A DNA stretch of 64,000 bases from G965230065 sp965230065 (GTDB lineage Bacteria; Bacteroidota; Bacteroidia; Cytophagales; Cyclobacteriaceae): NCBI GenBank assembly GCA_965230065.1, contig OZ245942.1, positions 2,418,001 to 2,482,000 of the forward strand, read 5' to 3'. How positions within the stretch are numbered: the first letter of the stretch is position 1; every line of letters begins with the position of its first letter. The translations under genes and the position numbers were made by a program. The notes beneath the pieces were generated by a model. It was not told the origin of the DNA, did not search any database, and saw only the letters and a program-made list of their open reading frames with translations. This document shows, one piece after another, positions 36,499-45,600 of the stretch.

Positions 36499-37569
36499 AT
36501 GGGTACTTTTTCATTTCGACCTTATATTTCCCCCCTCATTCATGTCTCTGTATGGATGTTGCTGGGAATTCTGCTCTTAATATTAAATCCGCTTACCTGG
36601 CCTGTTACATTACCTGCTGAGTTTTGGATAAGGCAGGGGTTTTTATTTGGCCTGCTGGTAGGTGTTTTTTACCTGAACTCCTTGGTGGTCGTACCCAGGT
36701 TTTTATTTAAGAATAAAATCGGCTGGTACATTGCGGCTGTGGTATTGTCGGCTTTTGCCCTTATGCTGTTCATTCAGATGATTGAAAATTGGCTCAACCT
36801 GCCCGTACTGTTATATTATGCTTTCAATCCGGATGGAGATTCACCTCCTACTTCCAAATTGTTCTCCTTCAATATTTTTGTCCTGATTTTCACTTTTTTG
36901 GTACTGGGCATCAGCACCAGTGTATCGGTGATTCAAAAGTGGCAGAAAGACGTACAAATCAGGCAGGAACTGGAAAAGCAGAAAATCAGTTCGGAGCTGT
37001 CTTTTTTAAAAGCACAGATCAACCCCCATTTCTTTTTCAATACCCTGAATAATATTTATATCCTCACCACCATTGACGTGGAAGCGGCCCGGCAGGCATT
37101 GCACAAGCTTTCCAGAATGATGCGGTATGTGCTGTACGAAACCCAGAAAGACACCACCCTGCTGAGCCAGGAAATCGCTTTCGTGCAGGATTATATAGAA
37201 CTGATGCAACTCCGCCTGACAGACAAAGTGAAGGTTACGTTTGAAAAGCCTAATCATTTGGCAGATATTGTAATTGCGCCCATGTTACTCTTGCCATTTG
37301 TAGAAAACCCTTTCAAACATGGCGTAAGTGCCACACAACCCAGCCACATACATATTGCCATTGATTTGAAAGACGAACAATTACAATTAGAAGTTAAAAA
37401 CACCCTGTTTAATGGCAAAAGGGTAACCCATGAGGAAAGCAACGGCATTGGGCTGAACAACACCCAGCGCCGCCTGGATTTGCTGTACCCCGGCCATTAT
37501 AAATTGCTGGTAAATGAACATAAAGAAGATAAGGAATTTCATGTGCAACTAACCGTAGACCTATCATGA
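36499..37569 (+). CDS. LytS/YehU-type sensor histidine kinase
   Basis: A 356-residue kinase. Four hydrophobic helices (about residues 12-150) form a membrane sensor. A coiled linker (QIRQELEKQKISSELSFLKAQ) leads into the His_kinase domain with the phospho-acceptor in QINPHFFFNTLNNIY. The ATPase part holds the N box VENPFKHG and the G-box-like NGIGLNNTQRRLDLLYPG. Its stop overlaps the next start by four bases (ATGA), so kinase and regulator are translationally coupled. Confidence 0.93.
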   Translation: MGTFSFRPYISPLIHVSVWMLLGILLLILNPLTWPVTLPAEFWIRQGFLFGLLVGVFYLNSLVVVPRFLFKNKIGWYIAAVVLSAFALMLFIQMIENWLNLPVLLYYAFNPDGDSPPTSKLFSFNIFVLIFTFLVLGISTSVSVIQKWQKDVQIRQELEKQKISSELSFLKAQINPHFFFNTLNNIYILTTIDVEAARQALHKLSRMMRYVLYETQKDTTLLSQEIAFVQDYIELMQLRLTDKVKVTFEKPNHLADIVIAPMLLLPFVENPFKHGVSATQPSHIHIAIDLKDEQLQLEVKNTLFNGKRVTHEESNGIGLNNTQRRLDLLYPGHYKLLVNEHKEDKEFHVQLTVDLS

Positions 37570-38306
37570 TACTGCAATGCATAGCTGTAGACGACGAGCC
37601 TCTGGCCCTGAAACAGGTTTGCGCCTTCATTGAGCAAACGCCCTTTTTGAAGCTAATAAATAGTTGCGGAAGTGCCGTAGAAGCCCTCAAGGCCATTCAT
37701 GAGCAATCCATCGACCTTATCTTTTTAGACATCCAAATGCCCGACCTCACGGGGATAGAACTGGCAAGGGTGCTGGACAGAGGCCCAAAAGCCAATCGCC
37801 CCAGGGTCATTTTTACCACGGCTTTCAACCAGTTTGCGCTGGAAGGTTACAAGGTAGATGCCCTTGATTATTTGCTGAAACCCTTTAATTATGAAGAATT
37901 TTTGCGGGCAGCTCACAAAGCCAAAGCCTATGCCGAGCTGGTCAAAAACTCAGGAACCCCAGCCTTAAAAGAAGAAGTAGAAGAAGAATATTTATTTCTA
38001 AAAGTAGAATACCAACTGGTACGCATCGCCTTCCGTGATATTCTGTATATTGAAGGGCTGAAAGATTATGTGAAAGTGCATTTGGAGAGCAACTCCAAAC
38101 CTACTTTATCATTGACCAGCCTCAAGGCTTTGGAAGAAAAACTGCCTGCCCGCCGGTTTATGCGTATCCACCGCTCTTTCATCGTCAACCTGGATAAAAT
38201 ACAGGCCATCACCCGCAATTCGGTGCAAATTGGTGAAAATGTCATTTCCGTAAGCGACAATTATAAAGAAGCTTTCAGCAAGTTTGTGAGTAGGTGGAAC
38301 AGTTGA
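37566..38306 (+). CDS. LytTR-family response regulator
   Basis: A 246-residue regulator. The receiver domain starts MILQCIAVDDEPLAL, with the acceptor Asp in LIFLDIQMPDLTG (near 56), and the conserved Thr and Lys in IFTTAFNQFA and LLKPFN. The LytTR DNA-binding domain follows (about 138-240), with ILYIEGLKDYVKVH and RRFMRIHRSFIVN. It is the partner of the upstream kinase. The divergent beta-barrel gene is a plausible target, but this is inferred from position only. Confidence 0.94.
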   Translation: MILQCIAVDDEPLALKQVCAFIEQTPFLKLINSCGSAVEALKAIHEQSIDLIFLDIQMPDLTGIELARVLDRGPKANRPRVIFTTAFNQFALEGYKVDALDYLLKPFNYEEFLRAAHKAKAYAELVKNSGTPALKEEVEEEYLFLKVEYQLVRIAFRDILYIEGLKDYVKVHLESNSKPTLSLTSLKALEEKLPARRFMRIHRSFIVNLDKIQAITRNSVQIGENVISVSDNYKEAFSKFVSRWNS

Positions 38307-38370
38307 TTTTGCCACCAAATATCCCCGGCTGAGCATAGCGAATGCAGGGGTCTCCTACTATCTTTGACGA

Positions 38371-39042
38371 ATGCAAACCATCTCCCCCACCACTATAAAA
38401 TTTTTAAAAACCCTTTCAGAAAACAACAATCGGGAGTGGATGCATGCCAATAAGCCATTTTACCAGGAAGCCCGGCAGGTATTTGAAGCATTTATCGCTG
38501 AACTTCTCAAAGCAGTAGATGCTTTTCATCCCCTGGGCATGCTACAACCCAAAGATTGCATCTATCGGCAGCAGCGGGATGTGCGCTTTTCCAAAGACAA
38601 AACACCTTACACTACCCACATGAGCGCGCTCATTGCGCCCGGAGGAAAAAAGACTACACAAATACCTTTTTATATCCGCATCAAGCCCGATGGAGTTTCT
38701 GTGCTGGGTGCCGGGGTATGGGGAGGCAGCGGATCGCAGTTGTACCGCATCAGACAGGAAATAGATTACAATCCACAACCCCTTAATAAAACACTTTCCA
38801 GTCCAGGTTTTCAAAAATATTTCGGTACTATTCATGGGGCAAGCCTCAAGCGTCCACCTAAAGGTTATACACCCGATCATCCGGATATTGATCTCCTTAA
38901 AATGAAGCAGTGGTATGTACAGCACGTCATCACAGAAAATGAATATTTTTCAGACAACTTCCTCACCTACGCTACCCATGTTTTCAAAACCACCAAACCC
39001 TTTGTGGATTATTTGAATGCGGCTTGGGAGGGAGAGGAGTAA
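38371..39042 (+). CDS. DUF2461 family protein (TIGR02453)
   Basis: A 223-residue protein with all the family marks: TIKFLKTLSENNNREWMHANK at the start, then YRQQRDVRFSKDKTPYTTH, and FYIRIKPDGVSVLGAGVW. The function is not known. Length is typical of the family (about 220-230). It is likely its own transcription unit. Confidence 0.88.
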   Translation: MQTISPTTIKFLKTLSENNNREWMHANKPFYQEARQVFEAFIAELLKAVDAFHPLGMLQPKDCIYRQQRDVRFSKDKTPYTTHMSALIAPGGKKTTQIPFYIRIKPDGVSVLGAGVWGGSGSQLYRIRQEIDYNPQPLNKTLSSPGFQKYFGTIHGASLKRPPKGYTPDHPDIDLLKMKQWYVQHVITENEYFSDNFLTYATHVFKTTKPFVDYLNAAWEGEE

Positions 39043-39057
39043 AAATTACTCTGTGAT

Positions 39058-39411
39058 TCAATATCTTCTCTGCCTGATGCCATTAGCGTCAACTACAGTC
39101 AAAGCTCGATCAAACTTAAGTTTTCCTGATGTAATAATACCCTCTACCATATGTCCGGGTTCTTCAGGATAAGCTGGAAGCAGACGAAAATAAATTACGC
39201 CTGCTGAAGGTTGATAATTGTGTTTGAATATGAGTTCCCCGTAGTCCCGGTCAAAAGTCAGGATAGTTCGGTTTTCCCGAATAGCAATATCAATAACATC
39301 TTCATCTGAAATACTGGGGTTGTTTGTTCCAATAGCAGTAATATTGAAGCCCTTTACTCGCAAGTAATTGACACTGGTGAGAGGAAAATTTTCATTAGCC
39401 AGCAATTTCAT
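39058..39411 (-). CDS. DUF5615 family PIN-like protein (putative toxin)
   Basis: A 117-residue PIN-like nuclease candidate. It starts MKLLANENFPLTSVNYLRVKG with the first acidic position, then ISDEDVIDIAIRENRTILTFDRDYGELIF, which carries the Asp residues typical of the DUF5615 family. Such proteins usually pair with a DUF433 partner in type II toxin-antitoxin-like modules. Here it lies two bases after a DUF433 gene, which supports that role. RNA cleavage is inferred, not shown. Confidence 0.88.
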   Translation of the reverse strand: MKLLANENFPLTSVNYLRVKGFNITAIGTNNPSISDEDVIDIAIRENRTILTFDRDYGELIFKHNYQPSAGVIYFRLLPAYPEEPGHMVEGIITSGKLKFDRALTVVDANGIRQRRY

Positions 39412-39413
39412 TT

Positions 39414-39653
39414 TCAGGCAGATTGTTTCGGTGGAGAAAACAAAAGCCCATCCTTTATACAGTCTTGAATATAGGCAAAAACTGCTTGAAGAGATTCACT
39501 GGTAAGCCTGGGGTAGTTATCGAGAATTTGCTGTTCTGTCCAGCCTTGCGCCAATAGCCCGATGATATGTTCAACAGAAATGCGCGTTCCCTTTACGGTG
39601 GGTTTGCCCAAAAGTACACCATCATCAGAAGTTATATGTGTTCTCCAATCCAT
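39414..39653 (-). CDS. DUF433 family protein (putative antitoxin)
   Basis: A 79-residue protein with the family pattern: GVLLGKPTVKGTRISVEHIIGLLAQGWTEQQILDNYPRLT, then LQAVFAYIQDCI. DUF433 proteins contain a helix-turn-helix-like fold and usually act as the antitoxin and regulator of a PIN-like toxin. It is first in a two-gene operon with the DUF5615 gene, two bases apart. Confidence 0.9.
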   Translation of the reverse strand: MDWRTHITSDDGVLLGKPTVKGTRISVEHIIGLLAQGWTEQQILDNYPRLTSESLQAVFAYIQDCIKDGLLFSPPKQSA

Positions 39654-39943
39654 ACCATAAAATTACGAATATTTTTTGTGAAAGATATATCCTTCAATCA
39701 GTTGATACTATGTTTATGCTTACAGATGATTTTAGAAAGAAGGCAAGTAAGACACTTTATATGAGATTAATTTCAAGTCTAATTGTGCAGGTTTTTACTA
39801 TTTTGCTAATATATTGTGAGTAGTCCTTCAGAAATAATATGGGCATTCACAAAGAAGTGAATTTCTGCCAAATTAACTATCTTTTCTAGTTCTGATAGCA
39901 TTGCTTATAAACTACAATACTTATAGAGAAATATTTATAATAA
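39654..39943. other. Gap with no convincing gene
   Basis: This A/T-rich stretch lies upstream of the DUF433 gene and probably holds its promoter. A 37-codon frame (about 39710-39823) with a hydrophobic end (LIVQVFTILLIYC) exists, but nothing supports it as a gene. Confidence 0.3.
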
Positions 39944-40388
39944 ATGAAAATATCAAAGATCATCTTAAAAGGATTTCGAAATTTTAGAACAATCAGAGCT
40001 AGTTGAAGAAATTGGTTTTACTAGTGATTGTATAGATAATACTTTTTTAACAACCGGATTCAATTACTTGTAATTCTTCAAATCAATTTTATCAGCACAA
40101 AATAGCTGAACCAGAAAACCTTTCCTTTTACAATCCAATGTATACTCCCGGCGTGAGAGGAAAAATCAGGAAAGTTTCATTTTCAGTAGAAGTAATATAT
40201 TTCACACAACTCCCATCAAGCTCAATAGGCTGTATTCCAAAACCAGCAAATTTTTATTTTTTTTGAATTAGATGATAACCAAGTGGATACCTATATCAGG
40301 CCATAACCCATATGCATTAAGTAAGTGAGTAGATACTACTTGGGAAAACAGAGATGCCATGATGGGCTCTTATTACATTATCTGTTAA
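39944..40388 (+). pseudogene. Decayed gene of unknown family
   Basis: Short protein-like pieces follow one another in different frames, with at least three frame changes and one internal stop. They read MKISKIILK, DFEILEQSELVEEIGFTS, then HKIAEPENLSFYNPMYTPG with VRGKIRKVSFSVEVIYF, then FELDDNQVDTYIRP, and last DTTWENRDAMMGSYYIIC before TAA at 40386-40388. Read together they give a protein of about 145 residues. No family is recognised. It lies between the toxin-antitoxin-like pair and the haem-binding gene and has lower GC than its neighbours. Confidence 0.5.
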
Positions 40389-40404
40389 TCCAATAGTTAA
40401 AACC

Positions 40405-40863
40405 TTACTCCTCATCCGGAAATTTTTTCTTTTCTGTATTTGCCCAGTCTACAATGGATTGCCTCTGGGCATCGGTGAGTTGGGCATCTTCGTGGAGCCA
40501 GGTGTAAGGGGTGATGGGCATGTGTTCTTCTTCCACTTCTTCGGCTATTTCTTCCAGTACATGGCCTTTCCAGTCGGCATCATAGGTGTCAAATTCTGAA
40601 AAGTTGAGTTCTTCTTTTCCATCATTCACATGCCCGGTCAGCCACCAGCCCACAGGGTTCACGTAGGCATACCAGGGGTATTCGGTATTGTTAGAATGAC
40701 AGTCGTAACAGGCAGAGGTAATTATATCCTGCACATCGGCAGGTACCTCCACGGCTTGGGTAATGTCCTGGGGCGTACGGGACTCTCCCTGATTGCGGGC
40801 TGGTTGAATAAATTGAATTCCAATCAGTACAATGAGGAGGCCGAGTAGTATTTTTTGTTTCAT
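40405..40863 (-). CDS. Haem-binding domain protein
   Basis: A 152-residue protein with an N-terminal membrane anchor or signal (ILLGLLIVLIGIQFI). The Haem_bd domain has the c-type haem site ACYDCHSNNTEYPWYAYVNPVGWWLTGHVNDGKEELNFSEF (the attachment motif CxxCH is near residue 52), followed by HMPITPYTWLHEDAQLTDAQRQ with the likely axial ligand Met. It probably carries electrons in the periplasm. The partner enzyme is not nearby. Confidence 0.88.
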   Translation of the reverse strand: MKQKILLGLLIVLIGIQFIQPARNQGESRTPQDITQAVEVPADVQDIITSACYDCHSNNTEYPWYAYVNPVGWWLTGHVNDGKEELNFSEFDTYDADWKGHVLEEIAEEVEEEHMPITPYTWLHEDAQLTDAQRQSIVDWANTEKKKFPDEE

Positions 40864-40964
40864 AATGGCAGGTTGTTAAGGTTTGCCGACAAATATAATA
40901 TTTTGATACTGAAATCAAATTTTGGTTGTTCCAGTTATCAAAAAACTTAGTGGTTGTTTTCTGT

Positions 40965-41112
40965 ACAGTAGGCAGTAGCAGCGGCAATAAGCAGTAAAAG
41001 CCCACAGTTTTATAGTCAACAGTGTACAGTCTATTTTTTTATTTATTGACAGTGTACTGTCGACTGAAACTGCCTACTGCCGCTGCCAACTACCGCTGCC
41101 AACTACTACTAA
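40965..41112. repeat. Imperfect long palindrome with 6-7-base rhythm
   Basis: The left arm has units CAGTAGG, CAGTAG, CAGCGG and CAATAAG. The right arm, inverted, has CTGCCTA, CTGCCG and CTGCCAA. A second inner stem (AGTCAACAGTGTACAGTC against GACAGTGTACTGTCGACT, 14 of 18 pairing) flanks a T/A-rich loop. It fills the gap between the divergent haem-binding and propeller kinase genes, so their promoters must lie in or beside it. Confidence 0.55.
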
Positions 41113-41143
41113 TTTTCTCCAAACTATTGTATATTTACTTATT

Positions 41144-44100
41144 ATGCACAAAGTGTTGTTGACCATATGGATGCTATGGCCTGTACTTTCTCTGGCACAA
41201 ACCTTCAGCTTCCAGCAGTATGGGGTAGAAGCAGGATTGGCGCAATCTAATGTAAACCATATTGCACAAGATAGGTTTGGCAACTTGTGGATAGGCACTT
41301 CCGGCGGCTTGAGCTATTTTGACGGCTATGCCTTCGAAAATTATTACGTACAAAACGGCCTTGCAAACCTGAAGATCAACCACCTGGCCGAAGACAGCCG
41401 GGGAAACATTCTGGTTTCCACGGGCGATGGGCTGGTGGTGTACGATGGCATTGCTTTTACCCCTTATGCCTTCCGCGGACAGCATGGCCCAAACAACTCT
41501 GTAAAAAAAGCCCTGGAAGATGATAATGGCAATATTTGGGTGCTTACGTTTAACAACCACCTGGGGCGCCTGGAGGGAGACAGCATTGCCCACTTTTTGC
41601 CAGCCACAATTCTTTCCGGCGAAGTGATTACCGACATTGCCGAAGACACATCCGGCAGTTTGTGGTTTAGCACATGGGAAGGGCGGTTGTTTCATTATCA
41701 GGATGAAATACTGCAATCGGTAAGCCCACAATGGGAAGACTCCCTTACTTTTTACAATATTTTTATTGATAGCCAGCATATCCTTTGGCTAATTACCGAT
41801 GACGGATTGCTGGCTTATGACCCGGCGCAACAATTGGCCGTGCTGCACAAACTGGATCAGCTGCCCGCTGTTACCATCACCTCCCTGGCCGAAGACGAAC
41901 CCGGATACCTCTGGGTAGGTACTTCCAATGGTACTTTTAAATACGATGTGTACAATAAAAAAATACTGGACAACACCCACAGCCTGCAAAGTTCTATCGT
42001 ACAGGATGTGTTTACCGACAGGGAGGGTAATGTTTGGTTTGGCACGTATGGGGAGGGGCTTTACAAATTCAAAGGCGAAACTTTTTCCAAATTACGCAAA
42101 GAAGAAGGGCTGAGCAATAATATCGTTTTCTCTATACTTAAAGACAGCCGGCAACAGTATTGGTTCGGCTACCTGCCCGGGGGCATCGATTGGTACGATG
42201 GTAAACAAATAGAACATTTTGGAAAAGAAGAAGGGTTGAGCAGTGAGCTGGTGCTGTGTAGTGTAGAAGATAACGAAGGCAATATCTGGTTTGGTACATT
42301 CGATGGCCTCAACCGGTTTGATGGAGATGCATTTGAAGTATACGGACTGCCCGAAGGATTGCCCCACCGTTCTATTCTTTCGGCTTACAAAGATTTGGAC
42401 GGGCAACTTTGGTTTGGTACTGCTTCGGGTATTGTTATGTATACTGAAGGCTCCTTTGAAGTACTTTACCTGAAAGGAAGCAAACCTTTAAACGAACAGG
42501 TACTTTCTATCCGGCAACTGCCCGACGGTCGTATCATTTTCAATACCAATCATCAGTTTTATGTGGTTGAAGATGACAAAATCCGATCTTTTCTTAGTGA
42601 AGAAAGATTGAAAAGCATGGGCATACAAGCCTTTGTAGCAGATAGCAGCGGTCAAGTATGGTGGGCTTCCCAGGATGCCCGCCTCATGAAGTATAACGAA
42701 AAAGAAGATACCCTCATCTCACTGAATGCGCACAATGCCATTCCCCAAATGCAGGTGTTTTCTATGGTAATTTCCCGGAATGGTACCTTAATGGTAGGTA
42801 CCGAAAGGGGCGTTAGTTGCCTCAATTTTGATGAAAACGATCACTTACTCAACATCAAACATTATGGGGAAAGTGAAGGCTTTTTAGGCACGGAAACCAA
42901 TGCCGGAGCCGTATTTACCGAGCCGGACGGCAGCATTTGGTTTGGCACAGTAAAAGGTGCATACAAGTATAATATTGAAAAAGACAACAAAAACCATGTG
43001 CAGCCCCTGGTCCACCTTACGGGCATTAAGCTGTTTTATGAAGACGTAAACTGGGAAAAAATCACCGACAGCGTGCGTCATTGGTACAACATTCCGGTGG
43101 GTTTATCGCTGCCTTACGACCAAAATCACCTGGTTTTTGATTTCAAAGGAAACAGCCTGAAAAATCCCGAAGCCATCCGATATCAGTTTATGCTGGAAAA
43201 TTTTGACAATTCCTGGTCGCCTGTCACCGACCGCATGGAGGCTGTGTATGCCAACCTGCCCCCCGGCGAATACGATTTTCATGTAAAAGCTGCCAATGGC
43301 GATGGCGTATGGACCCAGCAGCCTACCAGCTTTCATTTCACCATTACGCCTCCGTTTTGGCAAACCTGGTGGTTTTATCTCCTCATGGGCGTAGGGGCAT
43401 TTGGCCTGGTGCGGGGGATTATCGCTTACCGGGTGCGGCAGGAAAAAGAGCGTACCCGGCAGTTGGAAAAAGAAGTAAAAAGCCGCACCCAGGAAATACA
43501 GGCCCTGAACGAAAACCTGGAACAAAGGGTAAAAGAAAGGACGGCTGCCCTGGAACTTTCCAACCAAAAGCTCGAGATAGAATTTGAGCTGCGCAAAATA
43601 GATCAGGAAAAATACAGATTTTTGGCCGAAAACACACAGGATATTATTTCACTACACGACCGGAACATGCACTATTTGTATGTTTCGCCCCGCATCCGGG
43701 AGGTAGCTGGTCTAGAGCCTAAGGAGATGTTAGGGAGGAGCAAACTGGATTTTATACACCCCGATGATATACAACTGCACAACAAGCTTTGGCACCGGGT
43801 GGTATGTGGTGAGCAGTTAGAAAGTGAAGTGTACCGCTTGCGCAACAAAAATGGAAAATATCACTGGTATGAAACTTTTCACCGGCCGATCTTCGATGAA
43901 CATGGAGTAGTAAACTCCGTGATTTCCTCCAGCCGCGATATTACTGAAAAAGTGAAGCTTACCCGGGAAGTAGAAGAAGTCAGAAAGAAAGTAGCCCAGG
44001 ATTTCCACGATGAAATGGGTAACAACCTGGCAAGCATTTCGGTGTTATCACAACTCATACAGGCCAAAATAGGAAAAAACCAAAATGGAATTTCGGGCTT

Positions 44101-44608
44101 GCTTACGAAAATTGATACGGCTTCCCGCAACTTATTCAACGGTACCCGCGACTTCATCTGGGCTATTGATCCCCGGAACGATTACCTGGAGGAAGTTTTT
44201 TTCAACCTGAAAGATTTTGGGGAAGAACTTTTTGACAATACGGGTATCAACTTTTATTCTTTTTACGAAAACCCCTATGAGAAGTCGCTGAAATTACCCT
44301 CGGGCTGGAGCCGTCAAATTGTGCTCATTTTCAAAGAAGCCCTTACCAACTCTCTCAAATATTCCAAAGCACCCCACGTTTACCTTACTTTTCATTTAAC
44401 TGAAAGGGGAAATTTCAAAATTCAACTGCACGATGATGGAGTAGGTTTCGAGATGCAGGAAAAGGAAAGCTTATCCCGTGGTATACATAATATGCGGGGG
44501 CGGGCCGAAAAAATCGGTGTGCGGCTTTCCATTCTTTCTGAAAAGGAAAGGGGCACAAAAGTAAATTTGCAGGCAAAAATCACCCAAAATGGGGGAGAAA
44601 ATGTATGA
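41144..44608 (+). CDS. Two-component-propeller sensor histidine kinase with PAS domain
   Basis: A 1154-residue hybrid-like sensor. After a signal peptide, repeated propeller blades (NLWIGTSGGLSYFDG, NVWFGTYGEGLYKF, NIWFGTFDGLNRFDG; about 20-640) form a periplasmic sensor, followed by a Y_Y_Y domain (about 660-740) and one membrane helix (WWFYLLMGVGAFGLVRGI). The cytoplasmic part has a coiled coil, a PAS domain (about 825-940), a HisKA_3 region with the acceptor His in AQDFHDEMGNNLASIS, and an ATPase with EALTNSLKYS and DDGVGF. There is no receiver or AraC domain, so the partner is the separate regulator downstream. Confidence 0.93.
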   Translation: MHKVLLTIWMLWPVLSLAQTFSFQQYGVEAGLAQSNVNHIAQDRFGNLWIGTSGGLSYFDGYAFENYYVQNGLANLKINHLAEDSRGNILVSTGDGLVVYDGIAFTPYAFRGQHGPNNSVKKALEDDNGNIWVLTFNNHLGRLEGDSIAHFLPATILSGEVITDIAEDTSGSLWFSTWEGRLFHYQDEILQSVSPQWEDSLTFYNIFIDSQHILWLITDDGLLAYDPAQQLAVLHKLDQLPAVTITSLAEDEPGYLWVGTSNGTFKYDVYNKKILDNTHSLQSSIVQDVFTDREGNVWFGTYGEGLYKFKGETFSKLRKEEGLSNNIVFSILKDSRQQYWFGYLPGGIDWYDGKQIEHFGKEEGLSSELVLCSVEDNEGNIWFGTFDGLNRFDGDAFEVYGLPEGLPHRSILSAYKDLDGQLWFGTASGIVMYTEGSFEVLYLKGSKPLNEQVLSIRQLPDGRIIFNTNHQFYVVEDDKIRSFLSEERLKSMGIQAFVADSSGQVWWASQDARLMKYNEKEDTLISLNAHNAIPQMQVFSMVISRNGTLMVGTERGVSCLNFDENDHLLNIKHYGESEGFLGTETNAGAVFTEPDGSIWFGTVKGAYKYNIEKDNKNHVQPLVHLTGIKLFYEDVNWEKITDSVRHWYNIPVGLSLPYDQNHLVFDFKGNSLKNPEAIRYQFMLENFDNSWSPVTDRMEAVYANLPPGEYDFHVKAANGDGVWTQQPTSFHFTITPPFWQTWWFYLLMGVGAFGLVRGIIAYRVRQEKERTRQLEKEVKSRTQEIQALNENLEQRVKERTAALELSNQKLEIEFELRKIDQEKYRFLAENTQDIISLHDRNMHYLYVSPRIREVAGLEPKEMLGRSKLDFIHPDDIQLHNKLWHRVVCGEQLESEVYRLRNKNGKYHWYETFHRPIFDEHGVVNSVISSSRDITEKVKLTREVEEVRKKVAQDFHDEMGNNLASISVLSQLIQAKIGKNQNGISGLLTKIDTASRNLFNGTRDFIWAIDPRNDYLEEVFFNLKDFGEELFDNTGINFYSFYENPYEKSLKLPSGWSRQIVLIFKEALTNSLKYSKAPHVYLTFHLTERGNFKIQLHDDGVGFEMQEKESLSRGIHNMRGRAEKIGVRLSILSEKERGTKVNLQAKITQNGGENV

Positions 44609-44656
44609 GTTTTTTTCCTAATACTGTTGTAAATTGTGGAATAAAATAAACAGGTT

Positions 44657-45295
44657 ATGAAATTTACAATGGCGGATGTGAGCAGGATTACGATTATTGA
44701 AGACAACGAAGTAGTGCGCGACGGCTATGCCCTGCTCATTGGGAGTGTGGGAGGCCACGAAGTAGTGAGCACGTACGACAACTGCGAAGATGCGCTCCGC
44801 CGCCTGGAACACGACCGCCCGGATATCATTCTGATGGACCTGGAACTGCCCGGCATGAATGGTATTGAAGGCACGCAGAAGGTTAAGAAAATTTTACCAA
44901 AAACCGATATCATCGTTATTACTGTGCATGCCAACAGCGAACTGGTATTTCAGGCCTTATGTGCCGGGGCTTGCGGCTATATCACCAAAAACGCGGGACA
45001 CACCAAACTGCTGGATGCCATCAGCGAAGTGCGGAACGGGGGCGCGCCCATGAGTTCCAATATTGCCCGCATGGTGGTACAATCGTTTCAGCGTAATACC
45101 AATTCCCCCCTCACGCCCCGGGAAACCGAAGTGTTGGAGTTGCTGGCCAAAGGGAAGAGCTACACCATTATTGCCGATGAGCTTTTCGTACACAAAGAAA
45201 CCATCAAATCGCACATCAAAAACATCTACTTCAAACTGCAGGTCAATAGCAAAGCTGATGCTATTGAGAAAGCTTTGAAAGAAAGGCTGATTTAA
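44657..45295 (+). CDS. NarL/LuxR-type response regulator
   Basis: A 212-residue regulator. The receiver has the acidic pair in IIEDNEVVRDGY, the acceptor Asp in DIILMDLELPGMNG (near 60), Thr in VITVHANS and Lys in YITKNAGH. The LuxR-type helix-turn-helix follows (about 150-210): LTPRETEVLELLAKGKSYTIIADEL and HKETIKSHIKNIYFKLQV. It lies 48 bases after the HisKA_3 sensor gene, the expected partner type. The SusC gene downstream is the likely target, from position only. Confidence 0.95.
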   Translation: MKFTMADVSRITIIEDNEVVRDGYALLIGSVGGHEVVSTYDNCEDALRRLEHDRPDIILMDLELPGMNGIEGTQKVKKILPKTDIIVITVHANSELVFQALCAGACGYITKNAGHTKLLDAISEVRNGGAPMSSNIARMVVQSFQRNTNSPLTPRETEVLELLAKGKSYTIIADELFVHKETIKSHIKNIYFKLQVNSKADAIEKALKERLI

Positions 45296-45300
45296 TACAA

Positions 45301-45367
45301 ATTACAATTAGGCATTAACAATTAGCAAGCGATCAATTGCTCATTGTTCACTGCCCATTGCCAATTG
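45301..45367. repeat. Palindromic 7-base-rhythm repeat after the response regulator
   Basis: Left units ATTAGGC, ATTAACA and ATTAGCA are mirrored by right units ATTGCTC, ATTGTTC and ATTGCCA. The right arm overlaps the end of the LacI-type remnant on the other strand. It may end the kinase-regulator transcript. Confidence 0.55.
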
Positions 45368-45600
45368 ATTTCGTTGACCCCCTCAAAATCAAATTAGTAG
45401 CAATCACCATTTTCTCTGGCTTATGCTCCGCCCCATCTTCACTGATATGTTTTAGCAGGATTTCGCAGGCTCTTTTGCCCACTTCAAAACCACACAAAAT
45501 TTGTATTCACCCACCCAGGATGATGACTGGCTGCTGTTGTATGCCTAAAACGTTCATTTCAGCAGATTACATGCCTAACCCATAAAAGCCTACCCCTTTT
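45348..45600 (-). pseudogene. Remnant of a LacI-family transcriptional regulator
   Basis: On the minus strand, codons 45348-45506 read FEVGKRACEILLKHI and KPEKMVIATNLILRGSTK, which is the normal C-terminal end of LacI-type sugar-responsive repressors. Further upstream in the same frame the pattern continues (SAEMNVLGIQQQPVIILGG) but is broken by two in-frame stop codons. No DNA-binding part remains in the gap. The relic lies directly before the SusC gene, where such regulators are often found. Confidence 0.6.

Noticed and set aside
39944..40006. A short frame starting MKISKIILKGFRNF, like the start of a RecF/OLD-type ATPase
   Set aside because: A neighbouring frame continues far better after one base change (DFEILEQSELVEEIG), so the ATPase-like reading is probably an effect of the frameshift.
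39058..40863. A defence island formed by the toxin-antitoxin pair, the decayed gene and the haem-binding gene
   Set aside because: No defence-type helicase, nuclease or sensor gene is present, and the haem-binding protein is an ordinary electron carrier.
45301..45367. Possible CRISPR-like repeats
   Set aside because: The units are only 7 bases long, without constant repeats of 20-40 bases or unique spacers, and no cas gene is present.
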